Of a stretch of 64,000 bases of DNA, positions 45,912-59,732 are shown in pieces. Below the pieces are notes generated by a model that searched no databases, had not been told where the DNA came from, and saw only the letters and a program-made list of their open reading frames with translations. Within the stretch, counting starts at the first letter, position 1. Every line of letters starts with the position of its first letter. The translations under genes were made by a program, and so were the position numbers. This stretch comes from Sipunculus nudus (Eukaryota > Annelida > Sipuncula > Golfingiida > Sipunculidae): the NCBI GenBank assembly GCA_026874595.1, contig CM049310.1, forward strand, positions 15,602,058 to 15,666,057, given 5' to 3'.

Positions 45912-47091
45912 ATTTTGTCCAAACAATCGCATTTAAGTGCTCCATATAGGTTATATACATATATATGTATATATATATGTATATATATTATATATAATAT
46001 ATATATATAAAGGTGAAAATTTCAAGATTAACGGAATAGGATTAATTTTGACAGAATAAACGAAAATGAGAAACGGAGCTCTCCAGTCGTTGTATTTTGT
46101 TTTTGTGTACCAGACCGAGCAGAGTTATGTTAAACAAAACAATTATAATCCTTTAAATTTACTTGAAGCAAATTATTTTGAAAGCAAACATATTTAATTA
46201 AAAAAAACTAGAGACAACATTTGCTACATGTTTTTAGTCTGTTCAGTAACTAAATTCATATTTAGAACAATGCTTACAGGGTTTCACAGAATATGGATAT
46301 TTTAAATATACCCATATTTAAAGATTTATTTTAAATTATATCATATTTGCTTTTAAAGTTTAAAACATAGAAGCTGAATTAATAAATGCTTTTACTGGGA
46401 CCAAAATGTGTACTGTGAATGTTTACCTGGTTTAACACAAAACGCTTCATCAACATTGAAAATGAATCTATTTTCATATATGTTTAAAATTTGATTTCTT
46501 TATTGAACACCTGAAACAACATATGGACTACCAAATAATGAACGTATGAAACTATATACACATAACAAACAAACGCACTGCACAAAAACAGATACAATGA
46601 CAATGCACAGAAACATAATCCAGTATGGCGATACCTATACAGTACAAAGACAATCTTGTAGTTACTTGATTTTGACCTATGATAGTTTTGTAATTTAATC
46701 TTTATATTCTTATGTTAAAACTCTGAATTAAAAATATTGTTTTGTGGTCCAATCTTGTGGAGTCGCTATATCAAGTGCATTTCTATAAAAGACTCCTACG
46801 TGCTAAATGTGCATGAATGTGAAAATCGGCAACTAATATAACGTAATAAGGTACATTCTATGTTATTTTTTATTTATTTTAAATATTAAAATTTATAGCC
46901 GCTCTAAAAAATTCCCGAAGCAGATTTGAGTGGGTTTTGAAAATGTCATTCTACAGACTCTGGCGCATTGAATAACACTAAGTTCATCTTTTTACCATTT
47001 TTCTAAGTCAAACCATTCAAAGCAACTGCGTGTGTTCAGACGTGAGGTTGCCATCGTAAATGCTTTTTTTAGAAACAAAAGACCGTTTTTG

Positions 47092-47311
47092 GAAGGAGGA
47101 CGTGTAATAATTTGGTTAACGAGGGACTCTCTGAAGTCCGTGTACCCACAGAGAACAATACCGTAACGATGTCGCTAGAGAATCTAACGAGGACTTAACG
47201 TGGGCCTAACCGGTGCTTCGAGATACGACCGTTAACTGCTCGCTATACCCCTCGTTATCATCTGGTTAAGCTCTCGTTAAGAGGGTTTTAACGAGGGCTT
47301 CGAGATACAGG
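47092..47311. repeat. Right foldback arm with internal subrepeats
   Basis: Contains CTTCGAGATAC at 47216 and 47298 (82 bp apart) and several GTTAA/TTAACGAG motifs, the reverse complement of the left arm motifs. Confidence 0.7.
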
Positions 47312-47411
47312 AGGACTGAATGGCCACAGTCACAGGAACTGACCCCCTGCTTTTCGCCCATGGACTAGTGATTGGACGATAAACACATTCTACAATAGAT
47401 TGTGTTCGTTC

Positions 47412-50400
47412 ATGGATACACTTAATATTATTAGTTTAAACTGTAATGGACTTAAAAATAGGATAAGACGAGACACAATTAGCAAACATCTGAAAACAAA
47501 TAAGGTAAGCATTGCCTGCTTACAGGAAACATTCTTAGACGATAAAGCGTTCCATTCTTCTGGAGTCAATACTCCGTTCATGTCGCAGGAACAGGTAAAA
47601 GCAAAGGTATTGCAGTACTTTTTAACAAACAATTAGATGATGAAATCACACAGTTCAACATAGTAGTGCAATTTGAGAGAATTTTAGGAGTCTCATTTTG
47701 TTTGCATGGTTCTACCTATTGTATTTTCAACATATATGCCCCATGCCCCAAAAACGATAAACTTAAATTTTATGATCTTGTGAGACAGGTAATTAAAAAG
47801 CATGAAACAGCTTTCGAGTATATGGCTCTTATGGGTGACTTTAACTCCGTCCAAGATAATAATTTAGATATAATTTCAGGGAATCCCCACGCACCTCAGG
47901 AAGTTAAGGGCTTCAGAAACCTAACCCGCTCTCTTTATCTCAATGATATTTGGAGAGATAAAAACTCACATACTAAGGAATATAGCTGGAGTCGTACTTA
48001 CCCATTTACAGTAAGAAGACTGAACTACATATTTACAAATGGTTCTCTCACTAATATAGTCACTAATGTTGGCATGAAATACCTTCCCTGCTCTGACCAT
48101 AAGGGAGTTTACATTACCGTAAAAACAATAGAAGCCCCCAGAGGCCCTTCATATTGGAAGTTCAACCAATCCCTTCTTAGGGATAAACAATATGTTAAAA
48201 ATATCAACAAGATCTTGTCGACATTTTCTGATCAGACCAAAGTGGATAACTATGATCCACAGTATAGGTGGGAATTATGTAAACTTGAAATAAAACAATG
48301 TTCAATTTCGTTCAGCAAAGCAAAATCTCATGCGATTAAAAATGAGATCAGAGAGCACTGCGCTACAGTTGACAAAATTCAAACAGAAATGGCTAACAAC
48401 CCGAAGGATGTGGTTTTGGAACAAAAATTAATCAAAACTAAAATGAAATTAGATCACATGGCGGTACATAAAACTAAAAGTTCCCAAATCCGTGCTAGAG
48501 TAAAATGGCGTGAACAAGGAGGAAAAAATAACAAATATTTCTTGGGACTTGAAAAAAGCAGAGGAACGTCTAAATTAATGAACAATCTTTTACTCGAAAA
48601 CGGGGATATAATATATGATCAACAAAACATTTTGAAGGCTCAGCAAAACTATTACAAAAACGTGTATACAGCTAATGATAACGGCGATCTGGAGTCGCAA
48701 TTAAACACATTTTTGACCGACGTAGAGCTACCAAAATTAAATGAAACAGAACGGGAAAGTTGTGAGGGAATGATATCCGAACAAGAATTAGGGAAGGCCT
48801 TGAAAAGAATGAAAAACGGTTCTTCGCCAGGTCTGGACGGTCTCACGACTGAATTTTACAAATTCTTTTGGTCCCGACTGAGAAAAATGTTAACTGAGAG
48901 TTTCAAGTCCGCTTTCTCTGAAGGTAAACTATCTATTTCACAAAAAAGAGGAGTGGTGACTTTAATACATAAAGGTAAAGGACTTCCAAAAAATAATTTG
49001 AATAACTGGCGACCAATCACAGTAACTAATACCAACTATAAAATTTTAGCTAAAACTTTAGCAATCAGGTTACAGGGAGTTATGCCCAGCATAATTAACC
49101 CCGATCAAGTAGGTTTTATGAAAGGCAGAAATATTTCCACGGCCATCAGATTAATCGATGACGTCACTACATATACAAACGCCGCTAACGCAGATGGAGC
49201 CTCGCTAGCAATCGATTTTAAACAGGCCTTTGACAGACTGTCAAAAAAATTCCTAATTTCAGTCTTAAAGCGATTCGGAAAAGGTCCCGATTATGTACGG
49301 TGGACTAAAGTTTTAGGAGATAGTAGCGTCAGTTGTGTACAATATAATGGCTGGTGGAGTAAATGGTTCAAAGTTGAAAGAGGGGTCCGACAAGGATGCC
49401 CCCTCTCCCCATTACTCTTTGTCATTGCTATAGAAATTATTGCTTGTAAAGTAAGACAGTCCGAGAACATCAAAGGAATAAAATTACCATTAACGGGATA
49501 CGGTCGCAATGAGATAAAATATGCCAATACGCGGACGACACCACCTTTTTTTCCAGAAAGAAGTGATATCGAAAATGCCCTGTCTGTATTTACGGAGTTT
49601 TCACAAATATCTAGTTTGGAACTAAATTGAAATAAAACTGAAGCTATATGGTTAGGCAGAAAATCCAAATGTCAAGATAAGATTAGTAAAATAAAATGAA
49701 ATGTCTTTCCTGAAAATGATATCAAAATTCTTGGAATAAAATTTAGTTCTACTAAACCTGCTTCTCTCATAGAAAGTAACTGGCAAGACAAACTACGTAA
49801 TGCGGAAAATATGTTACATAAATGGAATGAACGTAATCTGTCTATATTCTGAAAAAAATATCTTAATAAACCATTTTATATATCCAAGTTCATATATGTG
49901 TTACAGGCTTTAACACTACCAGAAAAGGCTTTGATTGAAATAAATCGACTTATGTACAAATTTTTGTGGCAGAAACAATTTAATAATAAACGGGCCTTTG
50001 AAAAAGTGAAGAGAAAAGTTTTAATAGCCCATTTCCGTGAAGGTGGCCTAGAGGTTATTGATATGTTTGACTTGCAACAAGCCCTGCAGATAAAATGGGT
50101 AAAACTGCTGAATAGTGAGACAACAGAAAACTGGAAGAACATCCCTTTATTTTATTATGGAAAAGTGGGGAGACATCTAAGTGTTTTCGAAAGTAACGTA
50201 GCCGTAAAAGACTTTAAAGGATCTGCCAATATAGAGTCCACCTTCTACCGCAATGTGTTACATTCCTGGCTTAATACTAACCGACAGAATCATGACAGCT
50301 TTATCTCCAGTTATCTGGAATAACAAAAATATTACATATAATAAGACCCCCCTTTTTCTTAAATCATGGATAAAGAGCGGCTTCGTGCTAGTCTAAGATT

Positions 50401-51190
50401 TTATCGAATCTGGAGATACAATGTCTCTGGAAAATGTTAAACAACGCCTAGGGAACAGCGCAGACATACTGATACAATACCAGCTCGTGGCGACATCAGT
50501 AAAAGCATTTTTACGTAAACACCCGAATGCACAACTAAATACTCATCCAAGATTGTTGAAATTCAGTGACCATATAATAGAAAATGCACAGTCAGTCTCA
50601 TGCGACGCATTATAACCAAACACAAAAACTGTGGATCCTCATTCCTTTCTAATATGGAAGAAAAAATACCCCCAAAAAACATTATCTGAACTACTTTGGC
50701 TTCTACCACGAACATGTACACGTGAAACAAGACTTAGACTCTTGCAATGGAAAATTCTTCATAACATTTATCCTAAAAATATATTGTTAAACAAAATGGG
50801 AATTAAGGACGAAAACACATGCAATTACTGTGACAAAATAGATTACATCGAGCACTTTTTTTTATGAATGTGAACATCCTAAACAATTTTGGTCTAAAGT
50901 CATCAAAACAATATCATTTTGCCTTGGTAAACAAATATTTCTGAAACAACAAGATTTAATTCTAGGATTTACACCGACTGAAGGTTTCAATAAGGAAGAA
51001 ATATTACGTTTAAATGAAACTATTTTAATCGCCAAGATGTGCATTAGTAAATTTAAATATGACCAAAATTACAACTTACAATTTCTTTTAGAAAACGAAC
51101 TACAGTCGAGGAAATCTAATGAACATAGATATTGTTTAATCGGTCACGATAGATGTGTTTTTGCGATTATGCTTATGGGTACTTATATGT
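47412..51190 (+). pseudogene. Tx1/L1-like LINE ORF2 (endonuclease-RT), inactivated
   Basis: Starts at ATG 47412 (MDTLNIISLNCNGLKNRI). APE endonuclease boxes follow: CLQETF, MGDFNSV (near 47834) and CSDHKGV (near 48090). A frameshift near 47590 splits the endonuclease. The RT continues in one long frame (47666-49630) with GSSPGLDGLTTEFYK, NWRPITVTNTNYK, AIDFKQAFDRLSK and GVRQGCPLSPLLF. The YADD box near 49520 is scrambled by small indels (in-frame KYANTRTTPPFF), removing both catalytic aspartates. In-frame stops follow from 49628 on. A C-terminal zinc-finger piece (CNYCDKIDYIEHFF near 50820) and tail end near 51190. Together with ORF1 at 40550 this is one element, interrupted by the foldback insertion in the ORF1-ORF2 spacer. 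Confidence 0.88.
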
Positions 51191-53106
51191 AAATAATGAT
51201 AGGGAAATGCTCAATTGTATTGTCAACAAAAAACTGTCATTGTTCTACACTAGAATATACCCATATCAGAACCTGCATCCACACTTTTGTTAAATTATGA
51301 GTAAGCACTGACATGGCGTGCGCGTTTGAAATGCACTGACACAAATTTGGCGAGGGATGAATTGTTCCGCGTCCAAAATCGTCCCAACGATTAACCCGCA
51401 ACATGATTCACTTGTGCCAAAATTGCCGATATGGGCAGTGGTGAGATGTTCCCGGTCTAAATTCGTCCCCGCGGTCAACCCACAACAACATTCATTTGTG
51501 TTGACCTAGCGGAGTGCTTAGAAAAGGCCGACGCGTAGTGAATGTTTGGCAGGCTATGTCAGGTTTGATTTGATTGGTTAGCGAGAGGAGATTCAGGACG
51601 ACGTGGGCGCACTATGTGAGAATGGCCATGGCACAGCGCAGGTATTAAACCCATAATATTTTTATCGATTCTGAGGCCATTTCTTTACGAAACGCCTAAA
51701 AAATATAAACTCGTTCTTCCCCGGACCAAGATGCACCCTCCCACGAAGTTTGACGACCGTGCGATCCCTAGCGTGCGAATGAATCCGGACAGACAGACAG
51801 ACAAACAAACAAACAGATTCCCGTGAATTATAGTATGATTAGCTCGTTTCATTTCCGATCGGTGAATCGGGCTTCATGTAAATGATCGGGGAATGTTAAT
51901 AAAGGAAAAAAAAAAGAACTGCGGTGAATGAAGCATTGAAAGAATGATCCGATACTTGGAAAGAGTATATTATGTTACGTCATTTTAGCCTAACAAAATG
52001 CCGATGGTGATCGGGTGGATATATCAACTTCATTTAATTAGAATTCTATACCAACCCTTTAATCTTTTCATGTCCAAGTTATATAAGAGGAAAAAAAGTC
52101 CCATCACCACATTCTTTCTCAGACACAAACACCTATACCCCGTCTTTGATAGTCCTGCAAGCTCACTTTCAATAGAGGTCTTTAACTTTATTTTCCCCTC
52201 TGACCATCGCTTGAATAGTGTTATATTTCCCTGCATGACGCTTCACCACCGGTCATGCATCGATAATGGTTATAATTATTCACCCAGGTCTGTTGTTTCA
52301 CATGTGTATATGTTATATACTGGAACACCCTATTATATATTAAATAATAAAAACGACATATTCGACTGAAATTTCACAAATGTCTATTAGATAAACATCA
52401 AAGGTTTAAAATGAAACAAAAAATAGGAAATTAATATATTGAATTTTTTTCAACAGGTGGTCGATATGTTAGCCTTGCGAATATATAAATACCGCCAACG
52501 CTCATGGTGTCATAGGCATCCTGACGCTTGGTAAATTTAATAACGTTTTAACTATTCCCCATAAGAAAGTGAACCTTATTTACGGTGTTAATAATCCTCG
52601 ATCCCTTTATATAACAATTAACATTGTAGCACGCTAACAAAAAGTTAACATTAGCAAATAAATCCGTATTGGTCTCGCAGATGACAAATTGCATCTGCTT
52701 TATTTTATTCAAACAACTTCAAGTCATTAATTTAATTGAAACTGAAAACTCACCGGAAGTTACTGCTAATATTAGCCACTGGTAAATCAGGAACGTCATG
52801 CCTGGAGGGCCCTGGTAAGTGCCCAGGCTTACAGTCACTGCATGACCATATAGGTAAATTATCACATGTAAAACACTTTTTTTACCTATCAAACATCCAG
52901 CTGTCAGAATCACATAGGCTGTGTACAACTATGAAGTTGTAAATCATATATTCAATTTCGTGGGGAGGAATACGCATATTATGTTTATTATCATTTTCAT
53001 TCATTAATGAAGATGACTTGTCTGTTCACTTGTATCGCAAGATATTGAGTATAGATGCTGTGGACGGTAGCATTCCTCTATATCCTGTCCTGAGCAGGCA
53101 TTAATA
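51191..53106. other. Sequence between LINE and minisatellite
   Basis: No gene supported. Two diverged copies of a roughly 60-bp segment lie 85 bp apart (from 51363 and 51448; GTTCC..GTC.AAA.TCGTCCC). A (GACA)n/(AAAC)n stretch at 51792-51822 sits in what looks like interspersed-repeat sequence. The open stretch at 51998-52369 lacks any family signature. Confidence 0.4.
51792..51822. repeat. (GACA)n(AAAC)n microsatellite
   Basis: Three to four GACA units followed by three AAAC units, within an interspersed-repeat-like context. Confidence 0.8.
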
Positions 53107-56100
53107 TTTATATCAAGTGACATCAAGTTACTCCTGCATCTACACCATTGAATTCCACATCACAGACTCCTGCATTCACACCATTGACTTCCACATCATT
53201 TACTCCTGCATCCACACCATTGACTTCAACTTCACTTACTCCTGCATCCACACCTTTGAATTCCACATCACATACCCCTGCATCCACACCATTGACTTCC
53301 ACATCATTTACTCCTGCATCCACACCATTGACTTCCACATCACTTACTCCTGCATCCACACCATTGACTTCCACATCACTTACTCCTGCATCCACACCAT
53401 TGACGTCCACATCACTTACTCCTGCATCCACACCATTGACTTTCACATCACTTACTCCTGCATCCACACCGTTGACTTTCACATCACTTACTCCAGCATC
53501 CACTCCATTGACTTCCACATCATTTACTCCTGCATCCACACCATTGACTTCCACATCAGTTACTCCTGCATCCACACCATTGACTTCCACATCACTTACT
53601 CCTGCATCCACACCATTGACTTCCACATCACTTACTCCTGCATCCACACCATTAACTTTCACATCATTTACGCCTGCATCCACACCATTGACTTCCACAT
53701 CACTTACTCCTGCATCCACACCATTGACTTCCACATCACATACTTCTGCATCCATACCATTGACTTCCACATCACATACTTCTGCATCCATACCATTGAC
53801 TTCCACATCATTTACTCCTGCATCCACACCATTGACTTCCACATCACTTTCTCCTGCATCCACACCATTGACTTTCACATCACTTACTCCTGCATCCACA
53901 CCTTTGACTTCCCCATCACTTACTCCTGCATCCACACCATTGACTTTCACATCACTTACTCCTGCATCCACACCATTGACTTTCACATCACTTACTCCTG
54001 CATCCACTCCATTGACTTTCACATCACTTACTCCTGCATCCACACCGTTGACTTCCACATCACATACTTCTGCATCCACACCATTGACTTCCACATCACT
54101 TTCTCCTGCATCCACACCATTGACTTTCACATCACTTACTCCTGCATCCACACCTTTGACTTCCCCATCACTTACTCCTGCATCCACACCATTGACTTTC
54201 ACATCACTTACTCCTGCATCCACACCGTTGACTTTCACATCACTTACTCCAGCATCCACTCCATTGACTTCCACATCATTTACTCCTGCATCCACACCAT
54301 TGACTTCCACATCAGTTACTCTTGCATCCACACCATTGACTTCCACATCACTTACTCCTGCATCCACACCATTGACTTCCACATCACTTACTCCTGCATC
54401 CACACCATTGACTTTCACATCATTAACGCCTGCATCCACACCATTGACTTCCACATCACTTACTCCTGCATCCACACCATTGACTTCCACATCACATACT
54501 TCTGCATCCATACCATTGACTTCCACATCACATACTTCTGCATCCATACCATTGACTTCCACATCATTTACTCCTGCATCCACACCATTGACTTCCACAT
54601 CACTTTCTCCTGCATCCACACCATTGACTTCAACATCACATACTTCTGCATCCATACCATTGACTTCCACATCACTTACTCCTGCATCCACTCCGTTGAC
54701 TTTCACATCACTTACTCCTGCATCCACACCATTGACTTCCACATCATTTACTCCTGCATCCACACCATTGACTTCCACATCACTTACTCCTGCATCCACA
54801 CCATTGACTTCCACATCATTTACGCCTGCATCCACACCATTGACTTCCACATCACTTACTCCTGCATCGACACCATTGACTTCCACATCACTTTCTCCTG
54901 CATCCACACCATTGACTTCAACATCACATACTTCTGCATCCATACCATTGACTTCCACATCACTTACTCCTGCATCCACTCCGTTGACTTTCACATCACT
55001 TACTCCTGCATCCACACCATTGACTTCCACATCATTTACTCCTGCATCCACACCATTGACTTCCACATCACTTACTCCTGCATCGACACCATTGACTTCC
55101 ACATCACATACTTCTGCATCCATACCATTGACTTCCACATCACATATTTCTGCATCCACACCATTGACTTCCACATCATTTACTCCTGCATCCACACCAT
55201 TGACTTCCACATCACTTTCTCCTGCATCCACACCATTGACTTCCACATCACATACTTCTGCATCCATACCATTGACTTCCACATCACTTACTCCTGCATC
55301 CACACCATTGACTTCCACATCACATACTTCTGCATTGATACCATTGACTTCCACATCACATACTTCTGCATCCACACCATTGACTTCCACATCATTTACT
55401 CCTGCATCCACACCATTGACTTCCACATCACTTACTCCTGCATCCACACCATTGACTTCCATATCACATACTTCTGCATCATTACCATTGACTTGCACAT
55501 CACTTACACCTGCATCCACACCATTGACTTTCACATCACTTACTCCAGCATCCACTCCGTTGACTTCCACATCACTTACTCCTGCATCCACTCCATTGAC
55601 TTCCACATCACTTACTCCTGCATCCACACCATTGACTTCCACATCACTTACTCCTGCATCCACACCGTTGACTTTCACATCACTTACTCCTGCATCCACT
55701 CCATTCACTTCCACATCACTTACTCCTGCATCCACACCGTTGACTTTCACATCATTTACTCCTGCATCCACTCCATTGACTTCAACATGACTTACTCCAG
55801 CATCCACTACATTGACTTCCACATCACTTACTCCTGCATCCACTCCATTGACTTCAACATCACTTACTCCAGCATCCACTACATTGACTTCCACATCATT
55901 TACTCCTGCATCCACACCATTGACTTTCACATCACTTACTCCTGCATCCACTCCATTGACTTCCACATCATTTACTCCTGCATCCACACCATTGACTTTC
56001 ACATCACTTACCCCTGCATCCACACCATTGACTTCCACATCACTTACTCCTGCATCCACTCCATTGACTTCCACATCATTTACTCCTGCATCCACACCAT

Positions 56101-56170
56101 TGACTTTCACATCACTTACTCCTGCATCCACACCGTTGACTTCCACATCACTTACTCCTGCATCCACACC

Positions 56171-57501
56171 GTTGATTCCACATGACTTACTCCTGCATCT
56201 TCTCCATTGACTTCAACATCACATACTTCTGCATCCACGACATTGACTTCCACATCATTTACTCCTGCATCCACACCATTGACTTCCACATCACATACTT
56301 CTGCATCCATACCATTGACTTCCACATCACTTACTCCTGCATCCACACCATTGACTTCCACATGTCATACTTCTGCATCCATACCATTGACTTCCACATC
56401 ACTTACTCCTTCATCCACACCATTGACTTCCACATCATTTACTCCTGCATCCACACCATTGACTTCCATATCACATACTCCTGCATCCACACCTTTGAAT
56501 TCCACATCACATACCCCTGCATCCACACCATTGACTTCCACATCACATATTCCTTCATCCACATCGTTGACTTCCACATCATTTACTCCTGCATCCACAC
56601 CATTGACTTCCATATCAAAAACTCCTGCATCCACACCATTGACTTTCACATCACTTACTCCTGCATCCACACCATTGACTTCCACATCACTAACTCCTGC
56701 ATCCACACCGTTTACTTCCACATCACTTACTCCTGCATCCACACCGTTGACTTCCACATCACATATTCCTTCATCCACACCGTTGACTTCCACATCATTT
56801 ACTCCTGCATCCACACCATTGACTTCCACATCACTTACTCCTGCATCCACACCATTGACTTCCATATCACATACTTCTGCATCATTACCATTGACTTGCA
56901 CATCACTTACACCTGCATCCACACCATTGACTTTCACATCACTTACTCCAGCATCCACTCCGTTGACTTCCACATCACTTACTCCTGCATCCACTCCATT
57001 GACTTCCACATCACTTACTCCTGCATCCACACCATTGACTTCCACATCACTTACTCCTGCATCCACACCGTTGACTTTCACATCACTTACTCCTGCATCC
57101 ACTCCATTCACTTCCACATCACTTACTCCTGCATCCACACCGTTGACTTTCACATCATTTACTCCTGCATCCACTCCATTGACTTCAACATGACTTACTC
57201 CAGCATCCACTACATTGACTTCCACATCATTTACTCCTGCATCCACACCATTGACTTTCACATCACTTACTCCTGCATCCACTCCATTGACTTCCACATC
57301 ATTTACTCCTGCATCCACACCATTGACTTTCACATCACTTACCCCTGCATCCACACCATTGACTTCCACATCACTTACTCCTGCATCCACTCCATTGACT
57401 TCCACATCATTTACTCCTGCATCCACACCATTGACTTTCACATCACTTACTCCTGCATCCACACCGTTGACTTCCACATCACTTACTCCTGCATCCACAC
57501 C
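56171..57501. repeat. Higher-order block A1 (37 units minus 1 bp)
   Basis: Short-type block. It carries the 1-bp deletion near 56175, a C at 56466, the CATGTCATAC variant at 56361-56370 and the AACATGACTT variant near 57187. Confidence 0.85.
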
Positions 57502-59732
57502 GTTGATTCCACATGACTTACTCCTGCATCTTCTCCATTGACTTCAACATCACATACTTCTGCATCCACGACATTGACTTCCACATCATTTACTCCTGCA
57601 TCCACACCATTGACTTCCACATCACATACTTCTGCATCCATACCATTGACTTCCACATCACTTACTCCTGCATCCACACCATTGACTTCCACATGTCATA
57701 CTTCTGCATCCATACCATTGACTTCCACATCACTTACTCCTTCATCCACACCATTGACTTCCACATCATTTACTCCTGCATCCACACCATTGACTTCCAT
57801 ATCACATACTCCTGCATCCACACCTTTGAATTCCACATCACATACCCCTGCATCCACACCATTGACTTCCACATCACATATTCCTTCATCCACATCGTTG
57901 ACTTCCACATCATTTACTCCTGCATCCACACCATTGACTTCCATATCAAAAACTCCTGCATCCACACCATTGACTTTCACATCACTTACTCCTGCATCCA
58001 CACCATTGACTTCCACATCACTAACTCCTGCATCCACACCGTTTACTTCCACATCACTTACTCCTGCATCCACACCGTTGACTTCCACATCACATATTCC
58101 TTCATCCACACCGTTGACTTCCACATCATTTACTCCTGCATCCACACCATTGACTTCCACATCACTTACTCCTGCATCCACACCATTGACTTCCATATCA
58201 CATACTTCTGCATCATTACCATTGACTTGCACATCACTTACACCTGCATCCACACCATTGACTTTCACATCACTTACTCCAGCATCCACTCCGTTGACTT
58301 CCACATCACTTACTCCTGCATCCACTCCATTGACTTCCACATCACTTACTCCTGCATCCACACCATTGACTTCCACATCACTTACTCCTGCATCCACACC
58401 GTTGACTTTCACATCACTTACTCCTGCATCCACTCCATTCACTTCCACATCACTTACTCCTGCATCCACACCGTTGACTTTCACATCATTTACTCCTGCA
58501 TCCACTCCATTGACTTCAACATGACTTACTCCAGCATCCACTACATTGACTTCCACATCACTTACTCCTGCATCCACACCATTGACTTCCACATCACTTA
58601 CTCCTGCATCGACACCATTGACTTCCACATCACTTTCTCCTGCATCCACACCATTGACTTCAACATCACATACTTCTGCATCCATACCATTGACTTCCAC
58701 ATCACTTACTCCTGCATCCACTCCGTTGACTTTCACATCACTTACTCCTGCATCCACACCATTGACTTCCACATCATTTACTCCTGCATCCACACCATTG
58801 ACTTCCACATCACTTACTCCTGCATCGACACCATTGACTTCCACATCACATACTTCTGCATCCATACCATTGACTTCCACATCACATACTTCTGCATTGA
58901 TACCATTGACTTCCACATCACATACTTCTGCATCCACACCATTGACTTCCACATCATTTACTCCTGCATCCACACCATTGACTTCCACATCACTTACTCC
59001 TGCATCCACACCATTGACTTCCATATCACATACTTCTGCATCATTACCATTGACTTGCACATCACTTACACCTGCATCCACACCATTGACTTTCACATCA
59101 CTTACTCCAGCATCCACTCCGTTGACTTCCACATCACTTACTCCTGCATCCACTCCATTGACTTCCACATCACTTACTCCTGCATCCACACCATTGACTT
59201 CCACATCACTTACTCCTGCATCCACACCGTTGACTTTCACATCACTTACTCCTGCATCCACTCCATTCACTTCCACATCACTTACTCCTGCATCCACACC
59301 GTTGACTTTCACATCATTTACTCCTGCATCCACTCCATTGACTTCAACATGACTTACTCCAGCATCCACTACATTGACTTCCACATCACTTACTCCTGCA
59401 TCCACTCCATTGACTTCAACATCACTTACTCCAGCATCCACTACATTGACTTCCACATCATTTACTCCTGCATCCACACCATTGACTTTCACATCACTTA
59501 CTCCTGCATCCACTCCATTGACTTCCACATCATTTACTCCTGCATCCACACCATTGACTTTCACATCACTTACCCCTGCATCCACACCATTGACTTCCAC
59601 ATCACTTACTCCTGCATCCACTCCATTGACTTCCACATCATTTACTCCTGCATCCACACCATTGACTTTCACATCACTTACTCCTGCATCCACACCGTTG
59701 ACTTCCACATCACTTACTCCTGCATCCACACC
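57502..59732. repeat. Higher-order block B1 (62 units minus 1 bp)
   Basis: Long-type block: the short block plus 25 extra units, inserted in the second half and carrying GCATCGACACC and ACTTTCTCC variants also seen at 54866-54900. Confidence 0.85.

Larger units (their letters stand above)
42571..47091. other. AT-rich interior of the foldback-like insertion
   Basis: No transposase, RNA gene or convincing exon. A minus-strand open stretch (42730-42915) encodes one hydrophobic segment (GLFFYFVGIYVLVFHTNFIM) followed by a charged C-terminus. It has a plausible AG acceptor upstream but no identifiable family. Several AT microsatellites are present. Confidence 0.4.
41472..47311. mobile_element. 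Foldback-like insertion between LINE ORF1 and ORF2
   Basis: The 26 bases at 41472-41497 (CCTGTATCTCGAAGCCCT...) match the reverse complement of 47286-47311 with one mismatch. Further inward both ends carry several diverged copies of the same GTATCTCGAAGC/TAACGGG-type unit, in opposite orientation. On the left they are at 41475, 41535, 41644 and 41716; on the right at 47216 and 47298. This is a foldback-style terminal structure. No transposase is found in the 5.8-kb interior, so the element would be non-autonomous. Flanks GACTAACTAGC (41460) and GACTGAATGGC (47314) match at 8 of 11 and may be a diverged target duplication. Confidence 0.65.

Noticed and set aside
51998-52369. 123-codon plus-strand open frame
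   Set aside because: No ATG at the start, no domain and AT-rich composition like the flanks.
53123-56167. 1014-codon minus-strand frame (VNGVDAGVSDVE repeat)
   Set aside because: It is a by-product of the stop-free 36-bp monomer; the same DNA is open in two other frames and all are interrupted per higher-order block.
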